Of a stretch of DNA of 64,000 nucleotides, positions 52,758-63,160 are shown piece by piece. Source of the DNA: Paucibacter sp. PLA-PC-4 (lineage in GTDB: Bacteria; Pseudomonadota; Gammaproteobacteria; Burkholderiales; Burkholderiaceae_C); NCBI RefSeq assembly GCF_026241155.1, contig NZ_JAPFGP010000009.1, positions 210,384-274,383 of the forward strand, written 5' to 3'. The notes under the pieces are model-generated. The model searched no databases. It saw only the letters and a list, made by a program, of their open reading frames with translations, and was not told the origin of the DNA. Position numbers and translations under genes: made by a program. Positions within the stretch are counted from its first letter, which is position 1. Every line of letters starts with the position of its first letter.

Positions 52758-55181
52758 GTGAGTCTGCCCACCGACGACACCGCACAACCGGTCATCAGCC
52801 GGTTGGAACACTTCAACACCGCCAGCGGCTCGGCCGCCGAGCGGCTGTTTTTCAACCATCGCCTTTGGGTGCTGGCGATCAGCCTGCTGGCCACCTTGCT
52901 GCTGGGCTGGCAGGCCCTGAGCATCCAGCTCGCCGCCAGCTTCGAGAAGACCATCCCGACCAGCCACCCCTACATCGTCAACTTCCTCGAACAGCGCGAA
53001 CAGCTCGGCGGCGGCAGCAACGCGCTGCGCATTGCCGTTGCGGCCAAGAGCGGAACCATCTTCGACAAGGCCTATTTGGAGACACTGCGCCAGATCAGCG
53101 ACGAGCTCTTCCTGATGCCCGGCGTCGACCGCCCCTTCTTGAAGTCGCTGTGGACCAGCAACACCCGCTGGGTGGCGGTGACCGAGGATGGGCTGGACGG
53201 CAACACCGTGATCAGCGACAGCTATGACGGCAGCCCCACCGCGATGGCGGAGCTGCGCGCCAATGTCGAGCGCTCCGGCGAGATCGGCCAGTTGGTCGCG
53301 GCGGACTTCAGCAGCAGCATCGTCTACGTGCCCCTGCTGGACAAGGACCCGCGCACTGGCCAGGCACTGGATTACGCCGAACTGGACCGACAGCTCGAAG
53401 CGCTGCGCGCCAAGTACAGCAACAATCACATCGAGCTGCACATCATCGGCTTCGCCAAGGTCATGGGCGATCTGATCGATGGCGTGCGCCAAGTCGCGGT
53501 GTTCTTCGCGCTGGCCATCGTGATCTGCGCGGCGGTGCTGTTCTCATACACGCGCTGCGTGCGTTCGACCTTCATCGTCGTCAGCTGCTCGCTGATCGCG
53601 GTGGTCTGGCAGCTGGGCCTGCTGCGCCTGCTGGGGTATGCCCTGGACCCCTACTCGGTGCTGGTTCCGTTTCTGGTGTTCGCCATCGGCATGAGCCACG
53701 GCGCACAAAAGATGAACGGCATCCTGCAGGACGTGGGCCGCGGCACCCACCGGGTGGTAGCTGCGCGCTACACCTTCCGGCGTCTCTTCATGGCCGGCTT
53801 GACCGCACTGCTGTGCGATGCGGTGGGGTTCGCGGTGTTGGCCCTGATCGACATCCGCGTGATCCAAGACCTGGCGGCCAACGCCAGCATCGGCGTGGCC
53901 GTGCTGGTGTTCACCAATCTCGTGCTGCTGCCCGTGCTGCTGTCCTATTTGGGTGTCAGCCCGCAAGCGGCCCAGCGCAGCCTCCGGCAGGAGCAAGCCA
54001 GCGAGCTGGGCCGCACCTGGCGCTTGCTTGCCACCTTCACCTCCCGCAAGCCCGCCCTCATCGCAATCACCGCCTCGGCCGTGCTGCTGGCAGTTGCCGT
54101 CGCGCTATCGCTGCGCATTGAGGTGGGCGATCTCGATGCCGGGGCACCCGAGCTGCGTGCCGACTCGCGCTACAACCGCGACAACGCCTACCTGGTGCAG
54201 AACTACGCCGCCAGCACCGACATCCTGACCGTCATGGTCACCTCGCCGGACGATCAGTGCACCCGCTATGCCACGCTTAGCAAGGTGGACGAACTGGCCT
54301 GGCGGCTGCAGCAGTTGCCGGGGGTCGAAGGCACGCAATCCATGGCCGGTCTGTCCAAGCTGGCGATGGTGGGCTTCAACGAGGGAAACTTCAAATGGTA
54401 TGAGCTGATCGCCAATGACCAGGCCCTGGGCGGCGTGCAAGCCATCGCGCCGCGCGAGCTGCTCAACAAGGCCTGCTCCTTCCTGAGCCTGCATGTCTTC
54501 CTGAAAGACCACAAGGCCCGGACGCTGGACCGCGTCGTTGCCGAAGTCGAGACCTTCATTGCCGAGCAGCCCAAGTCCGACCTGCGCTTCCTGCTGGCTG
54601 CCGGCCCGGCGGGCGTCGATGCCGCGACCAATCTGGTCGTTCGCAAGGCCATGCGCGAGATGCTGCTGTGGGTCTATGGCGCGGTGATCCTGCTGTGCTG
54701 GGTCACCTTCCGTTCCTGGCGCGCCACCATCGTGGCGGTGCTGCCCCTGGTGCTGACCTCAATGCTGTGCGAGGCACTGATGGTGCTGCTGGGCATGGGT
54801 GTCAAGGTGGCCACATTGCCGGTGATCGCACTGGGCGTGGGCATCGGAGTGGACTACGCGCTCTATGTGCTGGCGGTGATGTTGCAGCGCCTCAAGCGCG
54901 GTGACAGCGTTGACCAGGCCTACCGCGCAGCGCTGCAGTTCACCGGCCGCGTCGTGATGCTCACAGGCCTGACCCTGGCCCTGGCCGTCAGCACCTGGTT
55001 CTTCAGCCCGATCAAATTCCAGGCCGATATGGGGATCCTGCTAGCCTTCATGTTCCTGTGGAATATGGTCGGCGCCCTGGTGCTGCTGCCGGCGCTGGCC
55101 CGTTTCCTTTTGCACCCGAGCTCCGGCGTGCCCACGCTCGCGCCGACGGCCCTGCCTCAGGGCGCGGTGAGGCAGGGATGA
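52758..55181 (+). CDS. RND-superfamily (MMPL) transporter
   Basis: 807 residues. Two halves each have one helix, a large periplasmic loop and a bundle of about five helices. RND features include [18 protein letters not shown] and a conserved D-containing helix ([22 protein letters not shown]) in the second half. MMPL transporters without a membrane-fusion partner move lipids or hydrophobic molecules. With DUF1302, DUF1329 and YCF48 genes it forms the recurrent envelope-transport cassette. It ends in an ATGA overlap with the chemoreceptor gene. Confidence 0.9.
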   Translation: MSLPTDDTAQPVISRLEHFNTASGSAAERLFFNHRLWVLAISLLATLLLGWQALSIQLAASFEKTIPTSHPYIVNFLEQREQLGGGSNALRIAVAAKSGTIFDKAYLETLRQISDELFLMPGVDRPFLKSLWTSNTRWVAVTEDGLDGNTVISDSYDGSPTAMAELRANVERSGEIGQLVAADFSSSIVYVPLLDKDPRTGQALDYAELDRQLEALRAKYSNNHIELHIIGFAKVMGDLIDGVRQVAVFFALAIVICAAVLFSYTRCVRSTFIVVSCSLIAVVWQLGLLRLLGYALDPYSVLVPFLVFAIGMSHGAQKMNGILQDVGRGTHRVVAARYTFRRLFMAGLTALLCDAVGFAVLALIDIRVIQDLAANASIGVAVLVFTNLVLLPVLLSYLGVSPQAAQRSLRQEQASELGRTWRLLATFTSRKPALIAITASAVLLAVAVALSLRIEVGDLDAGAPELRADSRYNRDNAYLVQNYAASTDILTVMVTSPDDQCTRYATLSKVDELAWRLQQLPGVEGTQSMAGLSKLAMVGFNEGNFKWYELIANDQALGGVQAIAPRELLNKACSFLSLHVFLKDHKARTLDRVVAEVETFIAEQPKSDLRFLLAAGPAGVDAATNLVVRKAMREMLLWVYGAVILLCWVTFRSWRATIVAVLPLVLTSMLCEALMVLLGMGVKVATLPVIALGVGIGVDYALYVLAVMLQRLKRGDSVDQAYRAALQFTGRVVMLTGLTLALAVSTWFFSPIKFQADMGILLAFMFLWNMVGALVLLPALARFLLHPSSGVPTLAPTALPQGAVRQG

Positions 55182-56761
55182 AACCACTGTCGCAGCTGGG
55201 CCTGCGGGCCCGACTGAGTCTGGGTGTGGCAGTGCTTCTGTCCCTGCTGCTGGCCATTGCCCTGTTCTCACTCTGGCAGGGCCAGCAGGCCGCGCATCAG
55301 TTGCAGCGCATCGTCGAGGGCAACAACCGGCGCAGCGATCTCGCCCACGCCTTGAACGCGGCGCTGCTGGACCTGTGGGTGCAGGAGCGCAGCCTCATCG
55401 CGCTGAGCGACGACGAGGATCTGGTGGACGCACGGCAGCGAGTCGAAGCAGCACGCACCAGCTACGACGGCGCCGAGCAGGCGCTGATCGCGCTGCTGCA
55501 TGGCGATGACGAGGCGCTGCTGGCGATGCGCGAGGCACTGGCCCGCTCACGCGAGCTGCGCGAGCAGGCCGTGCCCATCGTCGAGTCAGCCCTCAAGGCC
55601 GCCGAGCAAGGGCGCGGCGCCGACGCCGCCATCACCGCGCTCTGGCCCGCCGAGGGGGCCCAGCAGCAATGGGCGGCGCAGGTGCGCAGCATCGTCAGTC
55701 AGGCCGCTGCCGCCAACGCCAGCGAGGTCGGGCAGCTGCGAGCCAGCCTGCGGCGTTCGCAGTCCATCCTGCTGAGCATCGCCGCAGCCGCCTTGCTGTT
55801 GGGGATCGTGCTGGCGGCGGCGCTGCTGCGCAGCATCACCCGGCCGGTTCAAAAGGCAATGCATGTGGCCGAACGAATTGCCCGGGGCGAGCTCGATGGG
55901 GCGGTGCACGCCGACGGCACCGACGAACTGGGCCGATTGCTGAGCGCCATCTCGGCGATGCAGCAGGGCCTGCGCGGCACGGTGCTTGGCCTGCGCGGTT
56001 CCGCGCGCGCCGTCGATTCGGCCAGTCGCGAGATCGCCGCTGGCAGCCTGTCGATGTCGGATCGCAGCGAGCGCGCCGCCGCCCAACTCCAGCAAGCATC
56101 GGCAACCTTGCGCGGCCTGTCGGTAGCCGTCACCCGTTCTGCCACGGCGGCCCAGGACGCAGCCGGTCTGGCCGAGGCCTCGCGCAACGAAGCGGGCCAG
56201 GGGCGTGTAGCCGTCGCGCAACTCAGCCAGGGCATGCAGCACATCGCCAGAACGGCAGCCCGCATTGGCGAAGTGGTCGACAGCATCGAGGCCATCGCCT
56301 TCCAGACCAATGTGCTGGCCCTCAATGCCTCGGTCGAGGCGGCGCGGGCCGGCGACAGCGGCCGTGGCTTCGCGGTGGTGGCCCAGGAGGTGCGCCAACT
56401 CGCCCGTCGTGCCAGCGATGCCGCCACCGAGATTCGCGCGCTCAGCGGCGCTACCCAGGACAGCGTGGATCACGGCCAGCGGTGCGCCGCAACGACAGGC
56501 GCGGTGGTCCATGAACTGGTCCAGGCAGTCGAACGCTCCGCATTGGCCCTGACCGGTCTGGCCAGCGACGCCACCCAGCAAAGCCAGGGCCTGCACAGCG
56601 TGGATGCCAGGGTCGCGGCGTTGGAGAAAAGCACCCAGCAGGACGCCGCGCTGGTGGAACAGCTCAGCGCCTCGGCCGCCACATTGCAGTCGCAGGCCAG
56701 CGAGCTGTCGCGCTCCGTCGACCTCTTCAAGCTCGGCAACGAGCAAGGGACTTACGCATGA
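55178..56761 (+). CDS. Methyl-accepting chemotaxis protein
   Basis: 527 residues from ATG 55178. The first helix ([19 protein letters not shown]) is followed by a helical four-helix-bundle sensing region (about 40-195), a second helix ([18 protein letters not shown]), HAMP ([21 protein letters not shown]) and the signalling hairpin [20 protein letters not shown]. Adaptation segments flank it. Chemoreceptor genes inside catabolic operons usually steer cells to the substrate, so an aromatic attractant is likely. It overlaps its neighbours by 4 bases on both sides. Confidence 0.92.
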   Translation: MKPLSQLGLRARLSLGVAVLLSLLLAIALFSLWQGQQAAHQLQRIVEGNNRRSDLAHALNAALLDLWVQERSLIALSDDEDLVDARQRVEAARTSYDGAEQALIALLHGDDEALLAMREALARSRELREQAVPIVESALKAAEQGRGADAAITALWPAEGAQQQWAAQVRSIVSQAAAANASEVGQLRASLRRSQSILLSIAAAALLLGIVLAAALLRSITRPVQKAMHVAERIARGELDGAVHADGTDELGRLLSAISAMQQGLRGTVLGLRGSARAVDSASREIAAGSLSMSDRSERAAAQLQQASATLRGLSVAVTRSATAAQDAAGLAEASRNEAGQGRVAVAQLSQGMQHIARTAARIGEVVDSIEAIAFQTNVLALNASVEAARAGDSGRGFAVVAQEVRQLARRASDAATEIRALSGATQDSVDHGQRCAATTGAVVHELVQAVERSALALTGLASDATQQSQGLHSVDARVAALEKSTQQDAALVEQLSASAATLQSQASELSRSVDLFKLGNEQGTYA

Positions 56762-58521
56762 ACAAACCCGCCCCCACGGCCCACCCCGACACCCGCCGCC
56801 CCGTCGGCGGCAGCCAGTTTCTCGGCAGCGTGGAAACCAACGGTTGCCATGCCTGGCGCGGCATCCGCTATGCCGCGCCCCCGGTGGGGCCCCTGCGCTG
56901 GCGCGCTCCGCAGCCGCTGCTGTCCTGGCCAGGCATAGTCGAAGCCCTGCAGCATGGGCCGGTGGCGCCGCAATACGCCGGCAAGCTGGCACCGGTGCCG
57001 GCGGCGCTGCACGGCCAGCTTGTCGGCGAGGAGGATTGCCTGAGCCTCAACGTCTTTGCTCCGGCCTGCTCGCCCGTGCAGGTGCCCCGGGGCCATGAAC
57101 GCCGGCCGGTGATGGTCTGGATCCATGGCGGGGGCAATGCGGTCGGCGGCTCGGCTGGCTACGACGTGGCGGGCAACCTCGCCGCCCAGGATGACGTGAT
57201 CGTCGTGACGGTCAACTATCGTCTGGGTGTGCTGGGCTGGTTCGCTCACCCGGACCTGCAGGCCGAGCCCGGCCTTAGCGACGACGAGCGCTCCGGCAAC
57301 TTCGCGTTGCTGGATTTGATCGCCGCGCTGCGCTGGGTGCGCGATCACATCGAAGCCTTCGGCGGTGACCCCGGCTGTGTGACGGTGTTCGGCGAGTCCG
57401 CAGGCGGCCAGAACGTTCTGCTGCTGCTGGCCAGCCCCTTGGCGGCCGGGCTATTTCACCGCGCCATCGCGCAGAGCCCGGTGTGCGAAAGCTTCAGCAT
57501 GGACGAGGCGCAGCATGGTTTGGACTCGCCGCTGGAGAGCCGACGCAGTGGCGCCCTGGTGATAGGCCGGCGCCTGCTAAACGCGGCCGGCCGGCAAGAC
57601 CTGCCCCCGGCTAGGATGGCCGAGTGGCTGCGCATGCTCAGCCCTGCCGAGCTGCTAGCCGCCCAGATACCAGGCAGTGAAGGCATCTACCTCGGCCCCC
57701 GACCGGTACGCGACGGCACGGTGCTACCGCTGACACCACTGCCAGAGCTCTTTGCGAAGGGGCAGTGGAATCGCGTGCCGGTGCTGATCGGCAGCAATCG
57801 CGACGAATACCGCACCTTCCTCGCTGGCAAGCCCGAGCACTGCCGACTGCTGGCGGGCAAGCTGCCGATACTGCGCGAGCGCACAGCCTATCTGGTCGAA
57901 TCGGGCCTGCTGTCGCGCGCCTGGCGTGCCCACCATGTAGACCGGCCGGCCGACGCGATGCTGCGCAGCGGCCACACCGAGGTCTGGAGCTATCGCTTCG
58001 ATTGGGACGAGGCGCCAGCCCTGCCCTTCATCCGGCCTGACCTGCTACTTGGCGCGGCCCATGCGATGGAAATGCCATTTGTGTTCCGCGACGAGGCCGG
58101 CGAGTTTGACTTATTCCAGGTCAACACGCCCTTCAACCGCGCCGGTCGGCTGCAACTGTGCCGGGCGATGGGCACAGCCTGGGTCACCTTCGCACGCCAG
58201 GGCGAGCCCCGCCTGCCGGACGGCACGGCCTGGTTGAGGCGCGGCCCGCAGGGTGAGGAAAGTCTGGTGTTTGACACGGCGCGCGACGGCGGCCTGCGCA
58301 TGGCAGCGATGCGCGAGTCGCTGGAGCGCATTAAGCGCGAACTGCTCGAGGATGAGCTCGCGCGCCTGCCTGCGCCACTGCGGCTGCGAGCCTTCGCCCG
58401 CGTCTTCCTGTGGTCGCCGCTCTTCGTCGGCCATGCCACCGAAGTCGAGTACGAAGTGCTGCGTCAGCAACTGGGCCTGAACGATCCCGCTTCAGCACAT
58501 CGCCCGCAAATGGAAATCTGA
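56758..58521 (+). CDS. Type-B carboxylesterase
   Basis: 587 residues. The fold markers are [31 protein letters not shown], the oxyanion hole [12 protein letters not shown] and the nucleophile Ser214 in FGESAGGQN; a His in [12 protein letters not shown] is a likely triad member. No signal peptide is visible, so it is probably cytoplasmic. It may hydrolyse aromatic esters, such as feruloyl or coniferyl esters, feeding the pathway in the same operon. It begins in an ATGA overlap with the chemoreceptor gene. Confidence 0.88.
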   Translation: MNKPAPTAHPDTRRPVGGSQFLGSVETNGCHAWRGIRYAAPPVGPLRWRAPQPLLSWPGIVEALQHGPVAPQYAGKLAPVPAALHGQLVGEEDCLSLNVFAPACSPVQVPRGHERRPVMVWIHGGGNAVGGSAGYDVAGNLAAQDDVIVVTVNYRLGVLGWFAHPDLQAEPGLSDDERSGNFALLDLIAALRWVRDHIEAFGGDPGCVTVFGESAGGQNVLLLLASPLAAGLFHRAIAQSPVCESFSMDEAQHGLDSPLESRRSGALVIGRRLLNAAGRQDLPPARMAEWLRMLSPAELLAAQIPGSEGIYLGPRPVRDGTVLPLTPLPELFAKGQWNRVPVLIGSNRDEYRTFLAGKPEHCRLLAGKLPILRERTAYLVESGLLSRAWRAHHVDRPADAMLRSGHTEVWSYRFDWDEAPALPFIRPDLLLGAAHAMEMPFVFRDEAGEFDLFQVNTPFNRAGRLQLCRAMGTAWVTFARQGEPRLPDGTAWLRRGPQGEESLVFDTARDGGLRMAAMRESLERIKRELLEDELARLPAPLRLRAFARVFLWSPLFVGHATEVEYEVLRQQLGLNDPASAHRPQMEI

Positions 58522-58548
58522 GGGGCCGAAGTCCCGCCAGTCACTCCG

Positions 58549-59493
58549 TCAAAGCTCTGCTCTTTGCCGCCGCCGAAATTCGGCCGGCGCGCAGCCCGAT
58601 TCACGTCTGAAGAACTTGCTGAAGTTGGTGGCTTCGTCGAATCCCAGCTTCTCGGCTATGGTGGCAACAGTCATATCCGTATGCACCAACAGTCGTTTTG
58701 CCTCCAGATTGATCCGTGCAGCGATGAAGGCCTTGGCAGTCACACCCATCGCCGAATCCACTGCACGCGCCAGACTCTTTTCGGTGTATCCAAGCTGGCT
58801 TGCGTAGTAGTTCACGCGATGCGATTGAGCAAAGCGTTCTTCCACCAGTTGCTGGAAGCGCTTGAAGCGCTGCCATGCAGGGGAAGTTGTCGGCTCAGAC
58901 ATCCGTTGTCGCGACTGCACAATAAAGAGCCGTGCTAGCAGTCCGTGAAGTTGCCCCCTGAGCAGCGCGTGCACATCATCGATCTGGGCGTCCAGACTCG
59001 TGTCCTCGCGCATCTGCTCAATCGTTGCCATCACCGTCAGCAGTTCATTGCCACTCAGAGCAATGTGCTCTGGTAGCTTATGCAGATTGACCGCGAGTCC
59101 AAGGTCTCTTGGCGCAGTTGATGCGGGCAACACGAACTCCGGGCGAAACAGCACGTTCCATCCGTCCCAGCCTTCGTCCATTCCATAGTTGTGAGCCTGG
59201 CCTGGCCGCAACACCAGCAGCGAGCCGGCAGAACACGAGATCGGCTTGAAATCGACGACCTGAGTACACGCACCCTGTGTCACACAAACCAGGGCATAGA
59301 ACTCGTATCGATGCGTTGTCTGGACCTTCTTCGCGCTTCCGCGTGCCTTCAGATCGGCCACGGTGAATATCTCCAGGTCCAGTGGGTATGGTGCTCTCGG
59401 CCGATAGCCAAGCGGCTGGATTTCATTGTTCACCTGCGTAGTCCTTGACCAAAGCTCATCGGACTCCCCATCAATTTGTCCAAAAATGATCAT
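58549..59493 (-). CDS. AraC-family transcription regulator
   Basis: 314 residues. The N-terminal cupin-like sensing part has LLVLRPGQAHNYG. Two helix-turn-helix motifs fill the C-terminal 100 residues (NYYASQLGYTEKSLARAVDSAMG, and MTVATIAEKLGFDEATNFSKFFRRESGCAPAEFR read in parts). It is convergent with the esterase operon and divergent from the SnoaL-like gene at 59579, which is its most obvious target. Confidence 0.9.
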   Translation of the reverse strand: MIIFGQIDGESDELWSRTTQVNNEIQPLGYRPRAPYPLDLEIFTVADLKARGSAKKVQTTHRYEFYALVCVTQGACTQVVDFKPISCSAGSLLVLRPGQAHNYGMDEGWDGWNVLFRPEFVLPASTAPRDLGLAVNLHKLPEHIALSGNELLTVMATIEQMREDTSLDAQIDDVHALLRGQLHGLLARLFIVQSRQRMSEPTTSPAWQRFKRFQQLVEERFAQSHRVNYYASQLGYTEKSLARAVDSAMGVTAKAFIAARINLEAKRLLVHTDMTVATIAEKLGFDEATNFSKFFRRESGCAPAEFRRRQRAEL

Positions 59494-59578
59494 CTTATGT
59501 CCGATACGGACCGCACATCACCAGCATTAATGTCCAACAATAACCATTCACAGCAACAGTCTCGACCTGGAACACAGC

Positions 59579-59968
59579 ATGAACAGCATCGATATCGCCA
59601 AGACCTACATCAAGGCCGTGCAAACAGGCGATCAAGCAACACTTGGCGCCCTGATCTCGCCCGAAGTGATATGGCACCAGCCCGGCAGCAACCAGTTTTC
59701 CGGCACCCACCGAGGGATGGCTCAGGTGGGCCCTATGCTGGGAAAAATGATGGAAGTCTCCGGCGGTACTTTCGCAATCACCCATGCCAGCCACTACATG
59801 GCCAATGGCGATTGGGTAGCCATCATGATTGAGTTCGCCGGTGAGCGCGACGGTTTCAAACTCAAGCAAGCAGGTGTAGACGCCCTTCGCATTGAAGGCG
59901 GCAAGATCGTCGAGGTCAGGCTGTTTTCGAGCGATCAGGCCCAAGAGGATACGTTCTGGGGGCGCTGA
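59579..59968 (+). CDS. SnoaL-like (NTF2-fold) protein
   Basis: 129 residues. It begins NSIDIAKTYIKAVQTGDQATL and has SPEVIWHQPGSNQFSGTHRG and ITHASHYMANGDWVAIMIEF, standard for the ketosteroid-isomerase-like SnoaL family. GC content is clearly lower than in the neighbouring operons, as is the AraC gene, suggesting these two came in together. It is divergent from the AraC regulator. Confidence 0.82.
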   Translation: MNSIDIAKTYIKAVQTGDQATLGALISPEVIWHQPGSNQFSGTHRGMAQVGPMLGKMMEVSGGTFAITHASHYMANGDWVAIMIEFAGERDGFKLKQAGVDALRIEGGKIVEVRLFSSDQAQEDTFWGR

Positions 59969-60030
59969 CCAGACCGTCCCGCCATGGATCACCTCGACGA
60001 AGGTCATGGCTTCAGTGAGGATGCCGGCGG

Positions 60031-60853
60031 CTAAGCCGCCGTGTAGCCGGCCAGCAAGGCCTCATACCAACGGCTCGCCCCCAGAGCCGCAGACGTAAAG
60101 CGTCTCCTGACCATAAGGCTTGCGCGATCAAGACCATTGAGCTTCAACGCAGACGAGAAATCGAACACTCGACGCGCCTCACGGAAGAACTTGACGCCCT
60201 CAGCTTTTGCCAGATAGCTGCGCAGTGCGAGGTCGGTGATCAGCGAAGCATCCACACGGCGCAGTCGCAGCACATAGACCATGGCGCCGACGCTCGTCAC
60301 GGCTTCGAAACGCCTGCAGGTCTCCGACAATCCGCTCGGCACCTCCGCCCTTCAGAACGGCAAGACGGTGTCCGGCAAGGTAGCCTGATCCTCGCAGCAG
60401 CGACGAGTGCAACGACCAGATGCTCGATTAAAACGCGCAGACGCTGGAAATCATCTTGACCCTTCCAGGTAGCTGGAGCGATTTGATCAGGACCGCCCAG
60501 TCGATCTGCCCCTGCCCAATGGGGCAGACCACACGAGGCACAGGGGTCAACTCAACCGAGATGCCGAGTCTTGCCTCCGAGGCGAGTTCTTGACACCAGT
60601 CGACCAGCACGCCCGCCACCACACCAAAACTGGTCCGAAACCCGAAGGGCGGCACATCGTGGACCGCAGCATGCGGCACTGGCTCGACGGCATGTCCATT
60701 CGACTTCAGGAACATCGCCCCGGCCAGTAGACCTATCCACTTACGCCGTGGCGCTAAACGGATGGCGGCGATCAGAGAAGCTCGCTGCCTACCCAAGTCC
60801 GCCTCCAAGACGTAGCCCCAGCGTCCATTCTCCGCACTGTGCCAGTCGGCCAC
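60031..60853 (-). pseudogene. Broken periplasmic solute-binding protein (SBP_bac_3 type)
   Basis: Reading from about 60853, GVLVDWCQELASEARLG, VELTPVPRVVCPIGQGQIDW and VKMISSVCAF give the first lobe. An in-frame TAA at 60428-60430 interrupts it. The same frame resumes with SGYLAGHRLAVLKGGGAERI, then near 60335 the frame shifts and continues as CRRFEAVTSVGAMVYVLRLRRVDASLITDLAL to the end at 60031. It has at least one nonsense and one frameshift mutation, and no clean start is seen. Confidence 0.72.
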
Positions 60854-60946
60854 AACGGGACATCGGCCAATCGGGCCGAGAAAGGTCCGGAAACAAGCGC
60901 CTGCCTACCGCACGGCAGCGTGCTCAGCCCCAATACAAACCCTAGC

Positions 60947-60975
60947 TTGTCGATAGCTTGGCTAATCATTATTCT
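60947..60975 (+). promoter_or_regulatory. Porin-operon promoter with ATTAGCC-type operator (site 3) in its spacer
   Basis: TTGTCG (60947-60952) and TATTCT (60970-60975) are 17 bases apart, as for a sigma-70 promoter, each matching 4 of 6 consensus bases. The spacer contains ATAGCTTGGCTAAT (60953-60966), which with the preceding G matches site 1 at 12 of 15 positions. An operator in the spacer suggests repression. Confidence 0.55.
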
Positions 60976-61027
60976 TGCAAATATGTCACCACATTCAGAG
61001 TGACTCAATGCCGGAACGGAGACATCC

Positions 61028-62164
61028 ATGACTAGCAATTGCTTGAGATCGCTGGCGATCGCACTGGGCGCGGCGACCCTGGCGCCGACACTCTGGGCCC
61101 AGTCCAGCGTCCGGATCTATGGCGCACTGGACTACTACGGCGGACATCAGAGCGCCAGCGGCACCAGCTCGCGCAAGGTGCTCAACAGCGGACTCAATCC
61201 CAATGTATTCGGCATAGCCGGCAGCGAGGACCTGGGCGGTGGGCTCAGCGCCGGCTTCACGCTGGAGAGCCAACCGGCCGGAGATACAGGCGGCCTGGGT
61301 CAGGGCGGCAAGTTCTGGGGCCGCCAGTCCCTGGTGTATCTGGAGGGGGGCTTCGGCCGGCTATCGCTGGGCCGCATCCATACCGCAGGCCGCAGCTTCG
61401 GCATCAAGTACTCAGCGACCGGCTGGCTGAGCACCGATGTGCTGGGCAATCTCGCCATCGCTTCGGGCAGCGCATTTGCGCCCGTGATGAACATCGACGG
61501 AGTCGGCTCGCGTACCAGCAACTCGCTGACGTACCACTCGCCACGCTGGTCGGGGCTGACCTTCTCGGTCATGCAGTCGGCCGGTGAAGGCGGAAGCTTT
61601 GCCGCCGGATCGCCCAAGCTAACCCAGTTGGGCTTTGGCTATGCCGCCGGCCCCTTCTCCGCCGATCTGGTCTACAACCGTATTCCGGCGCTGGCCGGAA
61701 ACCAGATCGCCCAGGCCGACGTCGCCGTCGGCGTCCAGTACGCATTCAGCGGCGCGCGGGTGATGGCCGCCGCGTTCTCGCGCAAGGGCTCGGCCGTCGC
61801 GGCACCCGGAGCCGGCAGCGCCATTGCCGGCTCCGAAGCCTCCGATCGCATCTTGCTGGCCGGCATCAGCATGCCCTTGGGACTTCACACGGTGGGTTTC
61901 TCGGTCGGCCGCCTTCACGTCGCTGATGCCCACCGCGGCCGCCGCATGGCCAATATGTCAGTGCCGTTCTCGGCCTCGGCGGACGACGTCAGTGCCTGGT
62001 CGATCGCCTATGCCTACAGCCTGAGCAAACGCAGCCAGGTCTTCAGCGCCTACGGCAGTCTGAGCAACTCGGCCCTGGGCCAAGCCGCGATCACGGCCGA
62101 TCTGCGCCCGACCACTGGCGGACGCTCCGGCCTGTGGGCCACCGGCATACGCCACAGCTTCTGA
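61028..62164 (+). CDS. Gram-negative (general) porin
   Basis: 378 residues. A signal peptide ends at LWAQ, then SSVRIYGALDYYGGHQSA, SRFGIxG-like FGIAGSEDLGGGLSAGFTLES, GRQSLVYLEGGFGRLSLGR and the C-terminal GIRHSF with terminal Phe are the standard burkholderial porin pattern (Porin_4). The 16-strand trimeric pore probably admits small aromatic acids. It heads the operon with two substrate-binding proteins and 4-oxalomesaconate hydratase, behind a site-3 operator. Confidence 0.93.
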   Translation: MTSNCLRSLAIALGAATLAPTLWAQSSVRIYGALDYYGGHQSASGTSSRKVLNSGLNPNVFGIAGSEDLGGGLSAGFTLESQPAGDTGGLGQGGKFWGRQSLVYLEGGFGRLSLGRIHTAGRSFGIKYSATGWLSTDVLGNLAIASGSAFAPVMNIDGVGSRTSNSLTYHSPRWSGLTFSVMQSAGEGGSFAAGSPKLTQLGFGYAAGPFSADLVYNRIPALAGNQIAQADVAVGVQYAFSGARVMAAAFSRKGSAVAAPGAGSAIAGSEASDRILLAGISMPLGLHTVGFSVGRLHVADAHRGRRMANMSVPFSASADDVSAWSIAYAYSLSKRSQVFSAYGSLSNSALGQAAITADLRPTTGGRSGLWATGIRHSF

Positions 62165-62182
62165 CAGCAGGGAGAGCACACC

Positions 62183-63160
62183 ATGACCTTGAATCGTCGG
62201 CAAACCCTGGCCCTGCTGGCCGGCGCTACAACGCTACCTGCACGGGCACAGGGCTTCGAGCAGGCACGCATCCTCTATGGCTTTCCAGCCGGCAGCTCGG
62301 GCGATGTGGCAGCACGCCGCATCGCCGAACGCCTGGGCGGCAGCCCCTACGCCAAGCTTGCACCCATTGTCGAGAACCGCGTTGGCGCGGGCGGGCGCAT
62401 CGCACTGGAAGCGCTGAAAACCCTGCCGGCGGACGGCTCGGTGCTGGCGCTGACACCGATGGCCACCACGGCCATCTACCCGCATGTCTACCGACGTCTG
62501 GGCTATGACCCAGTCGTCGACCTGATCCCGGTCAGTACGGCTGTGGTGTCTCACCACGGCATGGCGGTGGGCCCGGCGGTGCCGGCCAGCGTCACCACGG
62601 TCAAGGGCTTTGTCGCCTGGGCCAAGGCCAATCCGGACAAGGCCAGCTATGGCTCGCCCGCCGCCGGCTCAACGCCGCATTTCCTCGGCGCCTTGCTGGG
62701 GCTCGGCCAGGATGTGGAGTTACGACACATCCCCTACCGCGGATCCATGCCCGGCGTCACTGATCTGGTTGGCGGCCAGATCGCCGCGATGTTCACGCCT
62801 ACCGGTGACTTCCTGAATTTCCATCGCGCCGGCAAGCTCAGGCTGCTAGCGACCAGCGGCCACAAGCGGCTGCCGTTTGCGCCGGACGTGCCCACCTTCG
62901 CCGAGCAGGGGCTGGGAGATCTGAGTGTCGAGGAGTGGTACGGCTTCTACGCCACGGCCCGCAGCCCGCAGCCCGTGCTAGCCACCGCCCATGGTGCCAT
63001 CCAGGCCGCGCTGAAGGACAGGTCGCTCATTGAGGCGCTGAGCGGCGTGGGCTTGCTGGTGCAGGGTTCGACACCGGAGCAGATGACGCGAAGCCAGCGC
63101 GAGGAATTCGAACGCTGGGGCCCGCTAATCAAACGCATCGGTTTCACGGCGGATAGCTGA
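62183..63160 (+). CDS. Tripartite tricarboxylate (TctC/Bug) substrate-binding protein
   Basis: 325 residues. A twin-Arg-like start (NRRQTLALLAGATTLPARAQ) precedes the Bug fold with ILYGFPAGSSGDVAARRIAE, GRIALEALKTLPADGSVLAL and GGQIAAMFTPTGDFL. Bug proteins bind carboxylates in the periplasm. The membrane partners TctA and TctB are not adjacent, which is common for this family. It lies 18 bases after the porin gene. Confidence 0.9.
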   Translation: MTLNRRQTLALLAGATTLPARAQGFEQARILYGFPAGSSGDVAARRIAERLGGSPYAKLAPIVENRVGAGGRIALEALKTLPADGSVLALTPMATTAIYPHVYRRLGYDPVVDLIPVSTAVVSHHGMAVGPAVPASVTTVKGFVAWAKANPDKASYGSPAAGSTPHFLGALLGLGQDVELRHIPYRGSMPGVTDLVGGQIAAMFTPTGDFLNFHRAGKLRLLATSGHKRLPFAPDVPTFAEQGLGDLSVEEWYGFYATARSPQPVLATAHGAIQAALKDRSLIEALSGVGLLVQGSTPEQMTRSQREEFERWGPLIKRIGFTADS

